A stretch of DNA of 64,000 nucleotides from Frigidibacter oleivorans (lineage in GTDB: Bacteria; Pseudomonadota; Alphaproteobacteria; Rhodobacterales; Rhodobacteraceae), in the NCBI RefSeq assembly GCF_003993775.1, contig NZ_RJRZ01000001.1:186001-250000 (forward strand), read 5' to 3'. Shown in pieces: positions 39,211 to 47,649 of this stretch (positions are counted from its first letter, which is position 1; each line of letters begins with the position of its first letter). A program made the position numbers and the translations under genes. Under the pieces are notes generated by a model. That model saw only the letters and a program-made list of their open reading frames with translations, searched no databases and was not told where the DNA came from.

Positions 39211-40578
39211 TCAGTTCTGGCCGAGCGCCCGCAGCACGCGGTCGAGGCTTTTGCCTTGCGGGCTGGTGATCGGCGCGTTCTTGACGGCCTCGTAATAGGC
39301 GGCGGGGTCATAGGTCGGCACGCCCAGGTTCAGTTGCTGCACGGTCAGCAGACCCATAGAGGCGAGAAGCGAATAAATCGCTACCTGCCGGTCGGCTTCC
39401 GCCGTGATCCGCAGCGCCTGTGCGTCGAGCAGGTCCTGTTCGGCGTCGAGCACGTCGAGCGTGGTCCGCGCGCCCAGTTCGGCCTCTTCCCGCACGCCGT
39501 TATAGGCGGCGGTCGCGGCGCGGATCTGTTCGCCCGTGGCGCTGATCTGCGCCTCGGCCACGTCGATCGAGGACCAGGACTGGCCGACCGACTGCCCGAT
39601 GATGACACCGGTCTGCAGCAGGACGGCGCGGGTGGCGTCGCGGTTGGCGATCGCCTGACGATGCAGCGCCGCGATCGAGCCGCCGGAATAGATCGGCTGC
39701 GAGACGGAGAATTCCGCCGAGCTCGAATCCTGGCCGTCATCGTTGCGTCCGGCCGACAGCCCCAGTTCGAGGCTCGGCCCGCGCTGCGCATTGGCCAGCT
39801 GCACCTGCAGTTCCGACACGGTCACGTTCCGCTGCGCCTCGCGCAGGGACGGGTGGGTGCGCAGCGCGATGGCCTTGGCCTGTTCCAGCGAGCCGGGCAG
39901 CGGCGGCGTGGCCGGCGGCGGGGCCAGGTTGCCCGGATAGTGGCCGACGGCCGCCTTGTAGAATTCGCGCGCGACCTCGAGATCGCCTTCCGCCGCCGCC
40001 AGCGACGCCCGCGCCGAGGCGAGCGAGGCTTCGGCCAGCGCCACGTCGGTGCGCGTCACCTCGCCGACCTCGAAGCGGTTGTTGGCCGCGTCGAGTTCCT
40101 CGCCGATGACGCGGACGGAGTTGCGGTTGATCGCGACGTTCTCGATCGCCGAGCGGACCTGGAAATAGGCCGAGACGGCGTCGAGCAGCACGTCCTGTTC
40201 GACGCCCACCAGCGCCTCGCGCGTGGCGAGCACCGTTTCCTGCGCGATCTTCACCGCCAGCTGCGACCGGCCGCTGTTGAAGATCGTCAGCGAGGCCGTC
40301 AGCCCGATCGAGGCGGAATGGCCGCTGATCGTGGGGCTGCGCGAATAGCCGGAATCGGCCACGAAGGCGATCACGGGGCGCAACGCCGCCACGGCGCCCG
40401 CCACATCCTCGTCCGCCGCGCGCAACAGCGCCCGGTTCTGTTCCAGAAGGTTCGATTCCCGATATGCCGATACCAGCGCGTCGGCGAGCGTCTCGCCCAG
40501 CACCGGTGACGCGGCAAGTGCCAGCCCTGCCGACAGCAGAGAGGCCCGTAACCCCGCCCGAATGGTCCTGTTGATCAT
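39211..40578 (-). CDS. tolC: TolC-family outer-membrane efflux protein
   Basis: 455 residues. The signal peptide (MINRTIRAGLRASLLSAGLALAASPVLG-E) is followed by TLADALVSAYRESNLLEQNRALLRAADEDVAGAVAALRP, the standard opening of the OEP fold. Two related halves of heptad-rich helices follow (e.g. ALVGVEQDVLLDAVSAYFQVRSAIENVAINRNSV; TTLDVLDAEQDLLDAQALRITAEADRQVAIYSLLASMGLLT). TolC trimers form the outer-membrane channel for type I secretion and RND efflux. No inner-membrane partner is nearby. The C-terminus ends LDRVLRALGQN. Confidence 0.93.
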   Translation of the reverse strand: MINRTIRAGLRASLLSAGLALAASPVLGETLADALVSAYRESNLLEQNRALLRAADEDVAGAVAALRPVIAFVADSGYSRSPTISGHSASIGLTASLTIFNSGRSQLAVKIAQETVLATREALVGVEQDVLLDAVSAYFQVRSAIENVAINRNSVRVIGEELDAANNRFEVGEVTRTDVALAEASLASARASLAAAEGDLEVAREFYKAAVGHYPGNLAPPPATPPLPGSLEQAKAIALRTHPSLREAQRNVTVSELQVQLANAQRGPSLELGLSAGRNDDGQDSSSAEFSVSQPIYSGGSIAALHRQAIANRDATRAVLLQTGVIIGQSVGQSWSSIDVAEAQISATGEQIRAATAAYNGVREEAELGARTTLDVLDAEQDLLDAQALRITAEADRQVAIYSLLASMGLLTVQQLNLGVPTYDPAAYYEAVKNAPITSPQGKSLDRVLRALGQN

Positions 40579-40714
40579 CTGCCTGTCCTGTCCTGCCCGT
40601 TTGCCCTGCGTTGCCCGCAGTCGTGACCCGCAGCCCCCGCAGGGGTGCGGCGGGTCCGTTCCTTACACGCTCCGGGCGTCCGTCCCCGTCGCCGCACCGC
40701 GGCCGGGCCGACCG

Positions 40715-41368
40715 TCAGAGCACGAATTCGCGCCGCGCCTCGAAGCCCGGCAGCACCGGCGCGGCAGCGTTGAAGACATAGCGCCAGCTGGTGACGCCAT
40801 CGACCTTGAGCCCCACCCGTGCCACGCCAAGGCTGCCTTCCATGAACAGGCAGCCGATGCGGCCGCCCTCCTTCAGCTGGGCGAGCAGCGTGTCGGGCAC
40901 GGTTTCGGCGGCGCCCTCGATCATGATCACGTCATAGGGGCCGTGCTTCGCCGCGCCTTCGGTCAGGGGCCCGGCGACCACGGCGGCATTGTCGGCGCCG
41001 AAGCCGGACAGCAGCTGCTGCGCCTCGGCCGCCAGCGCCTCGTCCTCCTCGACCGCGACCACCGCCTCGGCCATGCGCGCGATGACGGCGGCGGAATAGC
41101 CAAGCCCGCAGCCGAGATCGAGCACCAGCTCGTCCGGCTGAATGTCCAGCGCGTCGAGCATCTTGGCCAGCGTCCGCGGCTCCAGCATCACGCGGCGGGG
41201 GCCGATCTCGATGTTCTCGCCGACATAGGCGGCCTCGCGCCGGGTCGCGGGCACGAAGGCCTCGCGCGGGACGGCCAGCATCGCCTCGATGATCGGGAAC
41301 TTGGTCACGTCGTTCGGGCGGACCTGCGTGTCGACCATCATCGTGCGGCGAAGGGCGAAGTCGGTCAT
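40715..41368 (-). CDS. Protein-L-isoaspartate O-methyltransferase family protein
   Basis: 217 residues from [29 protein letters not shown] motif I is [55 protein letters not shown] and [21 protein letters not shown] match PCMT-type enzymes. It has the alphaproteobacterial short form that is often encoded upstream of tolC and that differs from E. coli Pcm in the substrate loop (no TISAPH block), so true isoaspartate repair activity is unproven. The ribosome site is weak. It is 136 bp upstream of tolC and co-directional. Confidence 0.88.
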   Translation of the reverse strand: MTDFALRRTMMVDTQVRPNDVTKFPIIEAMLAVPREAFVPATRREAAYVGENIEIGPRRVMLEPRTLAKMLDALDIQPDELVLDLGCGLGYSAAVIARMAEAVVAVEEDEALAAEAQQLLSGFGADNAAVVAGPLTEGAAKHGPYDVIMIEGAAETVPDTLLAQLKEGGRIGCLFMEGSLGVARVGLKVDGVTSWRYVFNAAAPVLPGFEARREFVL

Positions 41369-41570
41369 GGAGTGAACCCGTCGGTTTGTTTCTCCTGTCG
41401 TCTTGCCACAATTGCCCGGTGGCGGCAACGGTCGGTGCTGCGCGCGCGAGGGAAGACTGCCCGGCGTTGCGCGGATGCACGGGTGGCCGGCGCACGGCCC
41501 CGGAGGACGCCGGACCGTGCGGGGCGGCCCGGGACCGGCCCCCGGCCGCTCCGGTCGCGCCGATACCCGC

Positions 41571-41599
41571 TTGACCCAGCCCGCGGAAGCCCCTAACTG
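41571..41599 (+). promoter_or_regulatory. Candidate promoter of tRNA-Cys
   Basis: TTGACC, a 17-base spacer and TAACTG, with the -10 box 12 bases before the mature tRNA 5' end. The -35 is strong and the -10 is weak. Position and the absence of another candidate in the 243-bp gap support it. Confidence 0.4.
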
Positions 41600-41611
41600 A
41601 GCACCGGCTCC

Positions 41612-41685
41612 GGCGGGTTGGCGGAGAGGTTACGCAGCGGATTGCAAATCCGTGAAGACCGGTTCGATTCCGGTACCCGCCTCCA
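41612..41685 (+). tRNA. tRNA-Cys (anticodon GCA)
   Basis: 74 nt including encoded CCA. The acceptor GGCGGGT pairs with ACCCGCC, then discriminator T (the Cys identity base U73) and CCA. The anticodon arm is GCGGA-TTGCAAA-TCCGT with anticodon GCA at 41644-41646. The T-arm CCGGTTCGATTCCGG carries TTCGA. It is convergent with pxpC. Confidence 0.97.
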
Positions 41686-41712
41686 CAGCTTCCCGTCCCC
41701 TGACGCCCGTCC

Positions 41713-42654
41713 CTAGTCGCCGTAGCGGCCGAGCCCGTCCAGATACCTCGCCACCGTCGCGGCGTGGCGGCGGGCGATGGTGACGGCCATGTCCGGCGTC
41801 ACCGCCCGGAAGGCCAGCCGGTCGCCCGGCCGCAGCTGCGCCAGCGCGTCCAGGTCGGCGTCGATCACCGTGGCGATCTTCGGATAGCCGCCGGTGGTCT
41901 GGTGATCCGCCATCAGCACCGTCGCCACCCCGTCGCCCGCCACCTGCACCGAGCCGCGCGACACCGCCTCGGACGGCATGTCGAGCGTCGCGGCGGGCGG
42001 GATCGCGGGGCCGGCGAGGCGCAGGCCCATCCGGTCGAAGGCCGGGCTCAGCCGCCACGGGCCGGACAGGAAGGCGCTGCGGGCGGCCGCGTCGAAGAAC
42101 CGCTCCTGCGGGCCCATCGTCACCCGGACCGCGTGACGCGGGCGGGCCGGCAGCGGCAGGATCAGGTCGGCCGCCGCCACCTCGCGCGGGGCATGGACGG
42201 TCAACCCCTGCCCCGCCGCCAGCCGCCCGCCCCCCAGACCCGAGGGCGCATGGGTGGCCCGGCTGCCCAGCCAGGGCGAGGCCTCGAGATCGCCGGCAAG
42301 GCAGAGGCAGGCCCAGCTGCCCCAGGACCCGGGCCGGATCGCCAGCCGGTCGCCGGATCGCAGCGTGCCCCGCCACCAGCCGGGCCGCGTCACCCCGTTC
42401 AGCGTCACGAGGAACCCGCCCCCCGTCACCGCAACACCTACCGCCCCCGTGGTGCAGTCGAGCACGAGGCCCCCCGGCGAGACCTCGATGCCCGCCGCCC
42501 CCGCCGGATTGCCGAGCGCGCGGTTGCCGGCGGCGAAGGCCAGCCGGTCCATCGGCCCCGACCCCGGCACGCCGAAGCGCATCAGCCCCGGCCGTCCGGC
42601 ATCCTGCACGGTGACATGCGGCCCGGCGGCGACGACCTGCAGCCGTGCGGTCAT
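41713..42654 (-). CDS. pxpC: 5-oxoprolinase subunit C (biotin-dependent carboxyltransferase-like)
   Basis: 313 residues. PxpC/AHS2 (KipA) proteins resemble the C-terminal part of urea amidolyase. The start QVVAAGPHVTVQDAGRPGLMRFGVPGSGPMDRLAF is diagnostic, with TLRSGDRLAIRPG, RVTMGPQERFF and VLMADHQTTGGYPKIATVI later. With PxpA and PxpB it forms the ATP-dependent prokaryotic 5-oxoprolinase that opens pyroglutamate to glutamate. It overlaps pxpB by 4 bp (ATGA). It is the last gene of the operon and faces tRNA-Cys. Confidence 0.92.
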   Translation of the reverse strand: MTARLQVVAAGPHVTVQDAGRPGLMRFGVPGSGPMDRLAFAAGNRALGNPAGAAGIEVSPGGLVLDCTTGAVGVAVTGGGFLVTLNGVTRPGWWRGTLRSGDRLAIRPGSWGSWACLCLAGDLEASPWLGSRATHAPSGLGGGRLAAGQGLTVHAPREVAAADLILPLPARPRHAVRVTMGPQERFFDAAARSAFLSGPWRLSPAFDRMGLRLAGPAIPPAATLDMPSEAVSRGSVQVAGDGVATVLMADHQTTGGYPKIATVIDADLDALAQLRPGDRLAFRAVTPDMAVTIARRHAATVARYLDGLGRYGD

Positions 42655-43337
42655 GGCGCCGCCTCGTACTCCGCCCGGCTCATCGGCCGGAACCGCACCC
42701 TGTCGCCTACATCGAAGCGGAAGGGCCGGGCCGGATTGCCCGTCAGGATCGGCACCGGCGACCGGCCGAGGATCCACCAGCCGGTCGGCATGGTCAGGGT
42801 GGAGACGATGCATTGCCCCGCCGCGACCAGCAGGCTGCCCGCCGGCACATCCCGCAGCGCGGCGGGCTTGCGCGGCAGGTGCAGCGGTTCGGGCAGGCCG
42901 GTCAGATAGGCATAGCCCGGCGCGAAGCCGTAGATCGCCACCTCGTGCTCCGCCCCGGCCAGCAGCGCCACCACCCCGTCCGGGCTCAGGCCGGTGCGGC
43001 GCGCGACCTCGGCCATGTCCGGGGCCAGATCGCCCTCGCAGCAGATGCCGATCTCGTGCAGACGGCCCGGGGGGCGCGGGCCGGCGGACCGGGCGAGCAG
43101 CCCGGCGATCGCCGCCTCTGCCGCGCGATGATCCGTCAGCAGCGGGTCGAAGCGGACCAGCAGGTTGACATGGCCCGGCACCGCCTCGACGAAGCCGGGA
43201 AAGGGCGCGGCCGCCAGCGCGCGGTCCAGCGCCAGCACCCGGTCATGCACCGCGCGGGCCGGCCGGTCGGCCAGATCGACCAGCAGCCCGTGTTCCGCCA
43301 CGGGCCGGAAGACCGCCTCCGCTGCCGGCACGGTCAC
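42651..43337 (-). CDS. pxpB: 5-oxoprolinase subunit B (KipI/AHS1 family)
   Basis: 228 residues from a GTG overlapping the pxpA stop (GTGA). AHS1 signature segments are AEHGLLVDLADRPA, VEAVPGHVNLLVRFDPLL, AEHEVAIYGFAPGYAYLTGLPEPLHLPRKP and GQCIVSTLTMPTGWWILGRSP. It is the partner of PxpC in the 5-oxoprolinase complex; Bacillus KipI of the same family also inhibits KinA. Overlapping starts and stops with both neighbours imply stoichiometric synthesis. The longer in-frame extension upstream lies over pxpA and was discarded. Confidence 0.92.
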   Translation of the reverse strand: MTVPAAEAVFRPVAEHGLLVDLADRPARAVHDRVLALDRALAAAPFPGFVEAVPGHVNLLVRFDPLLTDHRAAEAAIAGLLARSAGPRPPGRLHEIGICCEGDLAPDMAEVARRTGLSPDGVVALLAGAEHEVAIYGFAPGYAYLTGLPEPLHLPRKPAALRDVPAGSLLVAAGQCIVSTLTMPTGWWILGRSPVPILTGNPARPFRFDVGDRVRFRPMSRAEYEAAP

Positions 43338-44107
43338 GCCGCCCCCGGCAGGAAGGGCGCGACGCGATGCCCGGCCTGCGCCAGCCGGTCGCGCAGGTGC
43401 CGCGCCATGGCCACCGCGCCCGGCGTGTCGCCATGCAGGCAGACCGAGTGCGCGGCGAGCGGGATCGGCGGACCGTCGGCCACCGGCATCCGGCCGGTGG
43501 CGAGGAAGTCGACCAGCCGTGCCGCCACCGCTTCGGCATCGTGCAGCACCGCGCCGGGCCGGTCCCGCGGCATCAGCCGGCCGGTCGGCAGATAGGCGCG
43601 GTCGGCGAAAATCTCGGCATAGACCGGCACGCCCGCCGCCCGCGCCGCCGCCTCCAGTTCCGTCCCCGAGATCGCCAGCAGCGCCAGCCCGCCCGGCAGC
43701 GCCGCGACCGTGCCCGCGATAGCATCGGCGACCGACCGGTCGTCGGCGGCGAGGTTGGCCAGCGCGCCATGCGGCTTCACATAGGCCAGCCGCGCGCCCG
43801 CCAGCGCCGCCACGCCCGCCAGCGCCCCCACCTGCGCCGCGACCATCTGCGCGATCTCGCCCGGCGTCATCGGGACGATGCGGCGGCCGAAGCCTTCGCG
43901 GTCGGCATAGCCGGGATGGGCGCCGACGGTGACGCCCCGCGCCGCCGCCTGCCGCAGCGTGGCGAACATCGTCGCCGGATCGCCCGCATGGCCGCCGCAG
44001 GCGATGTTGGCGCTGGTCACGATGTCCAGCATCCCGGCATCGTCGCCCATCCGCCAAGGGCCGAAGCCTTCGCCCAGGTCCGAATTCAGGTCGATGGTGG
44101 CGGGCAT
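43334..44107 (-). CDS. pxpA: 5-oxoprolinase subunit A (LamB/YcsF family)
   Basis: 257 residues. It starts MPATIDLNSDLGEGFGPWRMGDDAGMLDIVTSANIACGGHAGDP, the diagnostic LamB/YcsF opening. GVTVGAHPGYADREGFGRR, YVKPHGALANLA, EIFADRAYLPTGRLMPR and HSVCLHGDTPGAVAMA follow. PxpA is the hydrolase-like TIM-barrel subunit of 5-oxoprolinase. It is first in the pxpABC operon. AAGGGG precedes the ATG by about 9 bases. No dedicated regulator or transporter gene is adjacent. Confidence 0.93.
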   Translation of the reverse strand: MPATIDLNSDLGEGFGPWRMGDDAGMLDIVTSANIACGGHAGDPATMFATLRQAAARGVTVGAHPGYADREGFGRRIVPMTPGEIAQMVAAQVGALAGVAALAGARLAYVKPHGALANLAADDRSVADAIAGTVAALPGGLALLAISGTELEAAARAAGVPVYAEIFADRAYLPTGRLMPRDRPGAVLHDAEAVAARLVDFLATGRMPVADGPPIPLAAHSVCLHGDTPGAVAMARHLRDRLAQAGHRVAPFLPGAA

Positions 44108-44193
44108 GGCGGCGTCCCCTTCAGTCGCGCCGCCAGTCAACACCGCTTCGGCGGCGGGGTGAAGCCCCCCGGGACGCCCCGCGGAAGGCCCCC

Positions 44194-45021
44194 TCAGGCC
44201 GCGGCTTGCGCGCGGGCCCGCCAGCCGTGCCGGACCAGCGCCAGCAGGAACAGGCCCGTCAGGATCAGCACGATGGTCGGCGCCGGCGCGCTGTCGATCC
44301 AGAAGCTGGCATAGACGCCCGCCACCCCCGCCCCCGCCGTCAGCAGGACGGCGACCGCCATCATCGCGGCGAAGCGGCGCACCAGCAGGAAGGCGGTCGC
44401 CCCGGGCGCGATCAGGATGGCGATGGACAGCACCAGCCCCACCGAGGACAGCATGGCAACGATGGTGGCGGACAGCGCCGCCAGCAGCCCGTAGTGCAGC
44501 AGCCGGACCGGCAGGCCCAGGGCATGGGCCTGCACCGGGTCGAAGGCCTGCGCCATGAGCGCCCGCCACGCCACAAGCAATGCCAGTGCCACCCCGCCCG
44601 CGATCAGCCCGGCCGTCCACAGGTCGCCCGCGCCCACGCCCAGCATGTTGCCGAACAGGATGTGGTCGAGGTGCAGGTCGCTTTCGATCGCGGTGTACAG
44701 CACGATCCCCAGCCCGAACATGCCCGCGAAGACCACGCCCATCGCCGTGTCGGCCTTGATCCGCGACGTCTCGCGCAGGTGGCCGGCCGCCACGGCGCAG
44801 AACAGCCCTGCCCCGAAGGCGCCGAGGATCAGCGGCAGGCCCGCGACATAGGCCAGCACGATCCCCGGCAGCACCGCATGGCTGACCGCATCGCCCATCA
44901 GCGACCAGCCCTTCAGCACCAGAAGCGCCGACAGCATCCCCGCCGCCGGCGCGATCAGCAGCATCACGAGGAAGGCGTTGCGCATGAAGTCGAGCTGGAA
45001 GGGGAACAGCAGCATGTCCAT
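44194..45021 (-). CDS. Metal ABC transporter permease (second; SitD/MntD-like)
   Basis: 275 residues with about eight to nine membrane helices of the ABC-3 permease type. Diagnostic: MLSALLVLKGWSLMGDAVSHAVLPGIVLAYVAGLPLILGAFGAG, KADTAMGVVFAGMFGLGIVLYTAIESDLHLDHILFGNMLGV and MLSSVGLVLSIAILIAPGATAFLLVRRF. Its ATG shares a base with the stop of the preceding permease gene (TGATG). The two permeases are paralogous and should form a heterodimer, as in Sit/Mnt-type Mn/Fe importers. It is the last gene of the sit-like operon. Confidence 0.9.
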   Translation of the reverse strand: MDMLLFPFQLDFMRNAFLVMLLIAPAAGMLSALLVLKGWSLMGDAVSHAVLPGIVLAYVAGLPLILGAFGAGLFCAVAAGHLRETSRIKADTAMGVVFAGMFGLGIVLYTAIESDLHLDHILFGNMLGVGAGDLWTAGLIAGGVALALLVAWRALMAQAFDPVQAHALGLPVRLLHYGLLAALSATIVAMLSSVGLVLSIAILIAPGATAFLLVRRFAAMMAVAVLLTAGAGVAGVYASFWIDSAPAPTIVLILTGLFLLALVRHGWRARAQAAA

Positions 45022-45881
45022 CAGGCAGTCTCCGCCACCGCCGCGCGCAGCCGGCGGCGGGCGGCCAGCCGCCCGTGCTTCGGCGCGAAGACGAAGGCCA
45101 GCAGGAACAGCGCGGTCTGCAGGCAGACGATGACCCCGCCGGTGGCTCCGTCGAGGAAATAGCTGGCATAGGCGCCCACCGCGCCGGTGCCCGCGCCGAT
45201 GCCGATGGACAGAAGGATCAGCCGCGGGAAGCGGTCGGTCAGCAGATAGGCCGTGGCCCCCGGCGTCACCACCAGCGCGATCACGAGGAAGGCCCCCACC
45301 GTCTGCATCGCGGCCACGGTCGAGGCTGCCAGCAGCGCGAAGAACAGCCCCCGCAGCCGGGCGGGGTTCAGCCCCTGCGTCCGCGCATGGCCCTCGTCGA
45401 AGAACACCGCCATCAGGTCGCGCCATTTCAGCGTCAGGATCGCCAGCGTCACCCCGCCGATGATCGCCAGTTGCAGCGTGTCGCCCGGCGTGATCGCCAG
45501 CACATTGCCCATGGCGATGGTCTGCACCGACACCTGCATCGGCCGCAGCGAGACGAGGAACAGCCCGAGCGCGAAGAAGGAGGTGAAGACGAGGCCGATC
45601 ACCGCATCCTCCTTCAGCCCGCTGCGGGCGCGCAGCCCGAGGATCGCCGCCGCGGCCAACCCGCCCGACAGGAAGGCGCCGAGCGCGAAGGGCAGGCCCA
45701 GCATATAGGCGCCCGCCACCCCGGGCACGACGGCGTGGCTGAGCGCGTCGCCGATCAGCGACCAGCCCTTCAGCATCACGAAGGCCGACAGGAAGGCGCA
45801 GACCGCGCCCACCAGCGCCGACACCCAGATGGCATTGGTCATGTAGCCGTAGTCGAAGGGCTCCAGCAGCAGGGCCATCAC
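45021..45881 (-). CDS. Metal ABC transporter permease (first; SitC/MntC-like)
   Basis: 286 residues, ABC-3 family: AFVMLKGWSLIGDALSHAVVPGVAGAYMLGLPFALGAFLSGG, KEDAVIGLVFTSFFALGLFLVSLRPMQVSVQTIAMGNVLAI and MQTVGAFLVIALVVTPGATAYLLTDRFPRL. About eight membrane helices are seen, with a basic C-terminal tail (KHGRLAARRRLRAAVAETA). It overlaps the ATP-binding gene upstream by 4 bp and the second permease downstream by 1 bp. The MQVSVQTIAMGN loop matches Mn/Fe-type Sit permeases better than zinc-type ZnuB. Confidence 0.91.
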   Translation of the reverse strand: MMALLLEPFDYGYMTNAIWVSALVGAVCAFLSAFVMLKGWSLIGDALSHAVVPGVAGAYMLGLPFALGAFLSGGLAAAAILGLRARSGLKEDAVIGLVFTSFFALGLFLVSLRPMQVSVQTIAMGNVLAITPGDTLQLAIIGGVTLAILTLKWRDLMAVFFDEGHARTQGLNPARLRGLFFALLAASTVAAMQTVGAFLVIALVVTPGATAYLLTDRFPRLILLSIGIGAGTGAVGAYASYFLDGATGGVIVCLQTALFLLAFVFAPKHGRLAARRRLRAAVAETA

Positions 45882-46630
45882 TCTGCCGCCCGCGCCAGAT
45901 CGAGGTCGCGCAGCCCCGGGCCGAAGGCCTGGCGCAGCCGGTCCGGGGTCAGCACCTCGGCCGTGGGGCCGCTGGCCAGCACCGTGCCGCGGACCAGCAC
46001 CGCCCGGTCGCAGAAATCCGGCACCGAGACGAGGTCATGCGTCGCCACCAGCATCGTCCGCCCCTCGGCGCCGAGCGCGCGGAGCAGGGTGACGATCTGG
46101 CCTTCGGTGGCGGTATCGACCCCGGCGAAGGGTTCGTCCAAGAGGATCACCCGCGCCTCCTGCGCGAGCGCCCGGGCCAGGAACACCCGCTTGCGCTGTC
46201 CGCCCGACAATTCGCCGATCTGGCGGTGGCGGAAGGGCGCCATGCCCACCCGCGTCAGCGCCGCATCGACGGCGGCGCGGTCGGCGGCGCGCGGCCGGCG
46301 CAGGAAGCCCATGCGGCCATAGCGGCCCATCATCACCACATCCTCGACCAGCACCGGGAAGGTCCAGTCCACCTCCTCGGCCTGCGGAACATAGGCCACC
46401 GCCTGCGCCTTCAGCGCCGCGGCGACGGGCTGGCCGAGGATCTCGACCCGGCCGCCCCCCGCGGGCACCAGCCCCATCACCGTCTTGAACAGGGTGGACT
46501 TGCCGGCCCCGTTCGGTCCGATCAGCGCCGCAATCGACCCGGCCGGCACCGCGAAGCTGGCGTCGCGCAGCGCGACATGGCCGTTGCGGTAGGTGGCCGT
46601 CACATTCTCGGCGCGGATCGCGTCGGTCAT
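45878..46630 (-). CDS. Metal ABC transporter ATP-binding protein (SitB/MntB-like)
   Basis: 250 residues. Walker A is LIGPNGAGKSTLFKTVMG, the Q-loop is VAYVPQAEEVDWTFPVLVEDVVMMGRYG, the signature is GELSGGQRKRVFLARALAQEARVILLDEPFAGVD, and the H-loop is LVATHDL. The VDWTFPVLVEDVV segment is typical of Mn/Fe ABC importers. It overlaps the substrate-binding protein gene upstream and the first permease gene downstream, each by 4 bp (ATGA), so all four components are translationally coupled. Confidence 0.93.
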   Translation of the reverse strand: MTDAIRAENVTATYRNGHVALRDASFAVPAGSIAALIGPNGAGKSTLFKTVMGLVPAGGGRVEILGQPVAAALKAQAVAYVPQAEEVDWTFPVLVEDVVMMGRYGRMGFLRRPRAADRAAVDAALTRVGMAPFRHRQIGELSGGQRKRVFLARALAQEARVILLDEPFAGVDTATEGQIVTLLRALGAEGRTMLVATHDLVSVPDFCDRAVLVRGTVLASGPTAEVLTPDRLRQAFGPGLRDLDLARAAE

Positions 46631-47529
46631 CCCTGCATCCCTTCGGTCAGGCCGGTCACGATAGTTTCGGTGGTCACGCGCAAGAGGTCCAGATAGGTCG
46701 GCACCGGCCCGTCGGGTTCGCTGAGGCTGTCAACATACAGCACGCCGCCGTATTGCGCGCCGGTCTCGCGGGCGATCTGCCGCGCGGGCCGGTCCGAGAC
46801 GGTGGATTCCGAGAAGACGACGCCGATGCGGTCCGCGCGCATCCGGTCCACCACCATGCGGATCTGCTGCGGGGTGCCCTGCTGGTCGGCATTGATCGGC
46901 CAGAGATACAGCTCCTTCAGCCCCAGATCGCGCGCCAGGTAGGAGAATGCCCCTTCCGACGTCACCAGCCAGCGCTGGTCCGCGGGCAGGGTGGCGATCC
47001 GGTCGCGCAGCGGCCCGACCATCGCCGCGATCTGCGCCTTGTAGGCCTCGGCATTGGCGGCATAGGCCGCGGCGCTGTCGGGATCGATGCCGGTCAGCGC
47101 GTCGCGGATGTTGTCGACATAGATCATCGCCGCCTCGGGCGACATCCAGGCATGCGGGTTGGGCTTGCCGTCATAGCTGCCGCCGGAAATCGGCATCGGC
47201 TCCACCCCGTCGGACACCGTGGCCGAGGGCACGTCGCCGAGGTTGGACAGGAACTGTTCGAACCAGCGTTCGAGGTTCATCCCGTTCCACAGGATCAGGT
47301 CGGCATCCTGCGCGGCGAGAATGTCGCGCGGCGTGGGTTCGTAGCCGTGGATCTCGGCCCCCGGCTTGGTGATCGACACCACCTCGGCCTCGTCGCCGGC
47401 GACGTTGCGGGCCATGTCGGCGATCACGGTGAAGGTGGTGACGACCTTCGGGATGTCCTGCGCGACAGCCGGCGCGGCGAGGCTGCCAAGTGACAGACAC
47501 AGGGTCACGGTAAGGGCGAGGCGGCGCAT
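46627..47529 (-). CDS. Mn/Fe-type periplasmic metal-binding protein (SitA/MntA-like)
   Basis: 300 residues with a signal peptide (MRRLALTVTLCLSLGSLAAPAVA-Q). It is a cluster A-I metal-binding protein: ligands are predicted as His61 (AEIHGYEPTP), His126 (NPHAWMSPE), Glu192 (VTSEGAFSYLA) and Asp267 (YVDSLSEPDGP). The His-His-Glu-Asp set and the lack of a His-rich loop indicate manganese or ferrous iron rather than zinc. It is the first gene of the four-gene importer operon. The 120-bp gap to the divergent Fur-family gene contains a TGCTAATGATTTGCA palindrome that is a likely operator. Confidence 0.93.
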   Translation of the reverse strand: MRRLALTVTLCLSLGSLAAPAVAQDIPKVVTTFTVIADMARNVAGDEAEVVSITKPGAEIHGYEPTPRDILAAQDADLILWNGMNLERWFEQFLSNLGDVPSATVSDGVEPMPISGGSYDGKPNPHAWMSPEAAMIYVDNIRDALTGIDPDSAAAYAANAEAYKAQIAAMVGPLRDRIATLPADQRWLVTSEGAFSYLARDLGLKELYLWPINADQQGTPQQIRMVVDRMRADRIGVVFSESTVSDRPARQIARETGAQYGGVLYVDSLSEPDGPVPTYLDLLRVTTETIVTGLTEGMQG

Positions 47530-47553
47530 GAGGTCTCCGATTCACGATGCAGT

Positions 47554-47568
47554 TGCTAATGATTTGCA
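47554..47568. promoter_or_regulatory. Fur/Mur-type operator between metal importer and regulator
   Basis: TGCTAATGATTTGCA is a 7-1-7 inverted repeat with one mismatched pair, 25 bp upstream of the importer's first gene and 82 bp upstream of the divergent Fur-family gene. A weaker TTGCAAGTCGTTCGCA dyad lies at about 47583-47598. The layout resembles the metal-boxes used by alphaproteobacterial Mur/Fur proteins, so one operator could serve both directions. Binding is inferred from position and symmetry. Confidence 0.6.
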
Positions 47569-47649
47569 TCTGATCATCAGAATTGCAAGTCGTTCGCATG
47601 TGCAGCCGATAACTTGATCAGGCAACGCGGGCCGTGCCATCTAGGGTCC

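Noticed and set aside
37511-39295. 594-codon plus-strand frame opposite the PopZ-like gene
   Set aside because: The minus frame has conserved PopZ-like ends and a frame-preserving 15-bp repeat; the plus frame is Arg/Gly-rich with no domain.
41612-41685. tRNA-Cys as an integration site for an adjacent island
   Set aside because: No integrase and no direct repeat of the tRNA 3' end was seen nearby; the flanking pxpABC and pcm/tolC genes look like normal chromosome.
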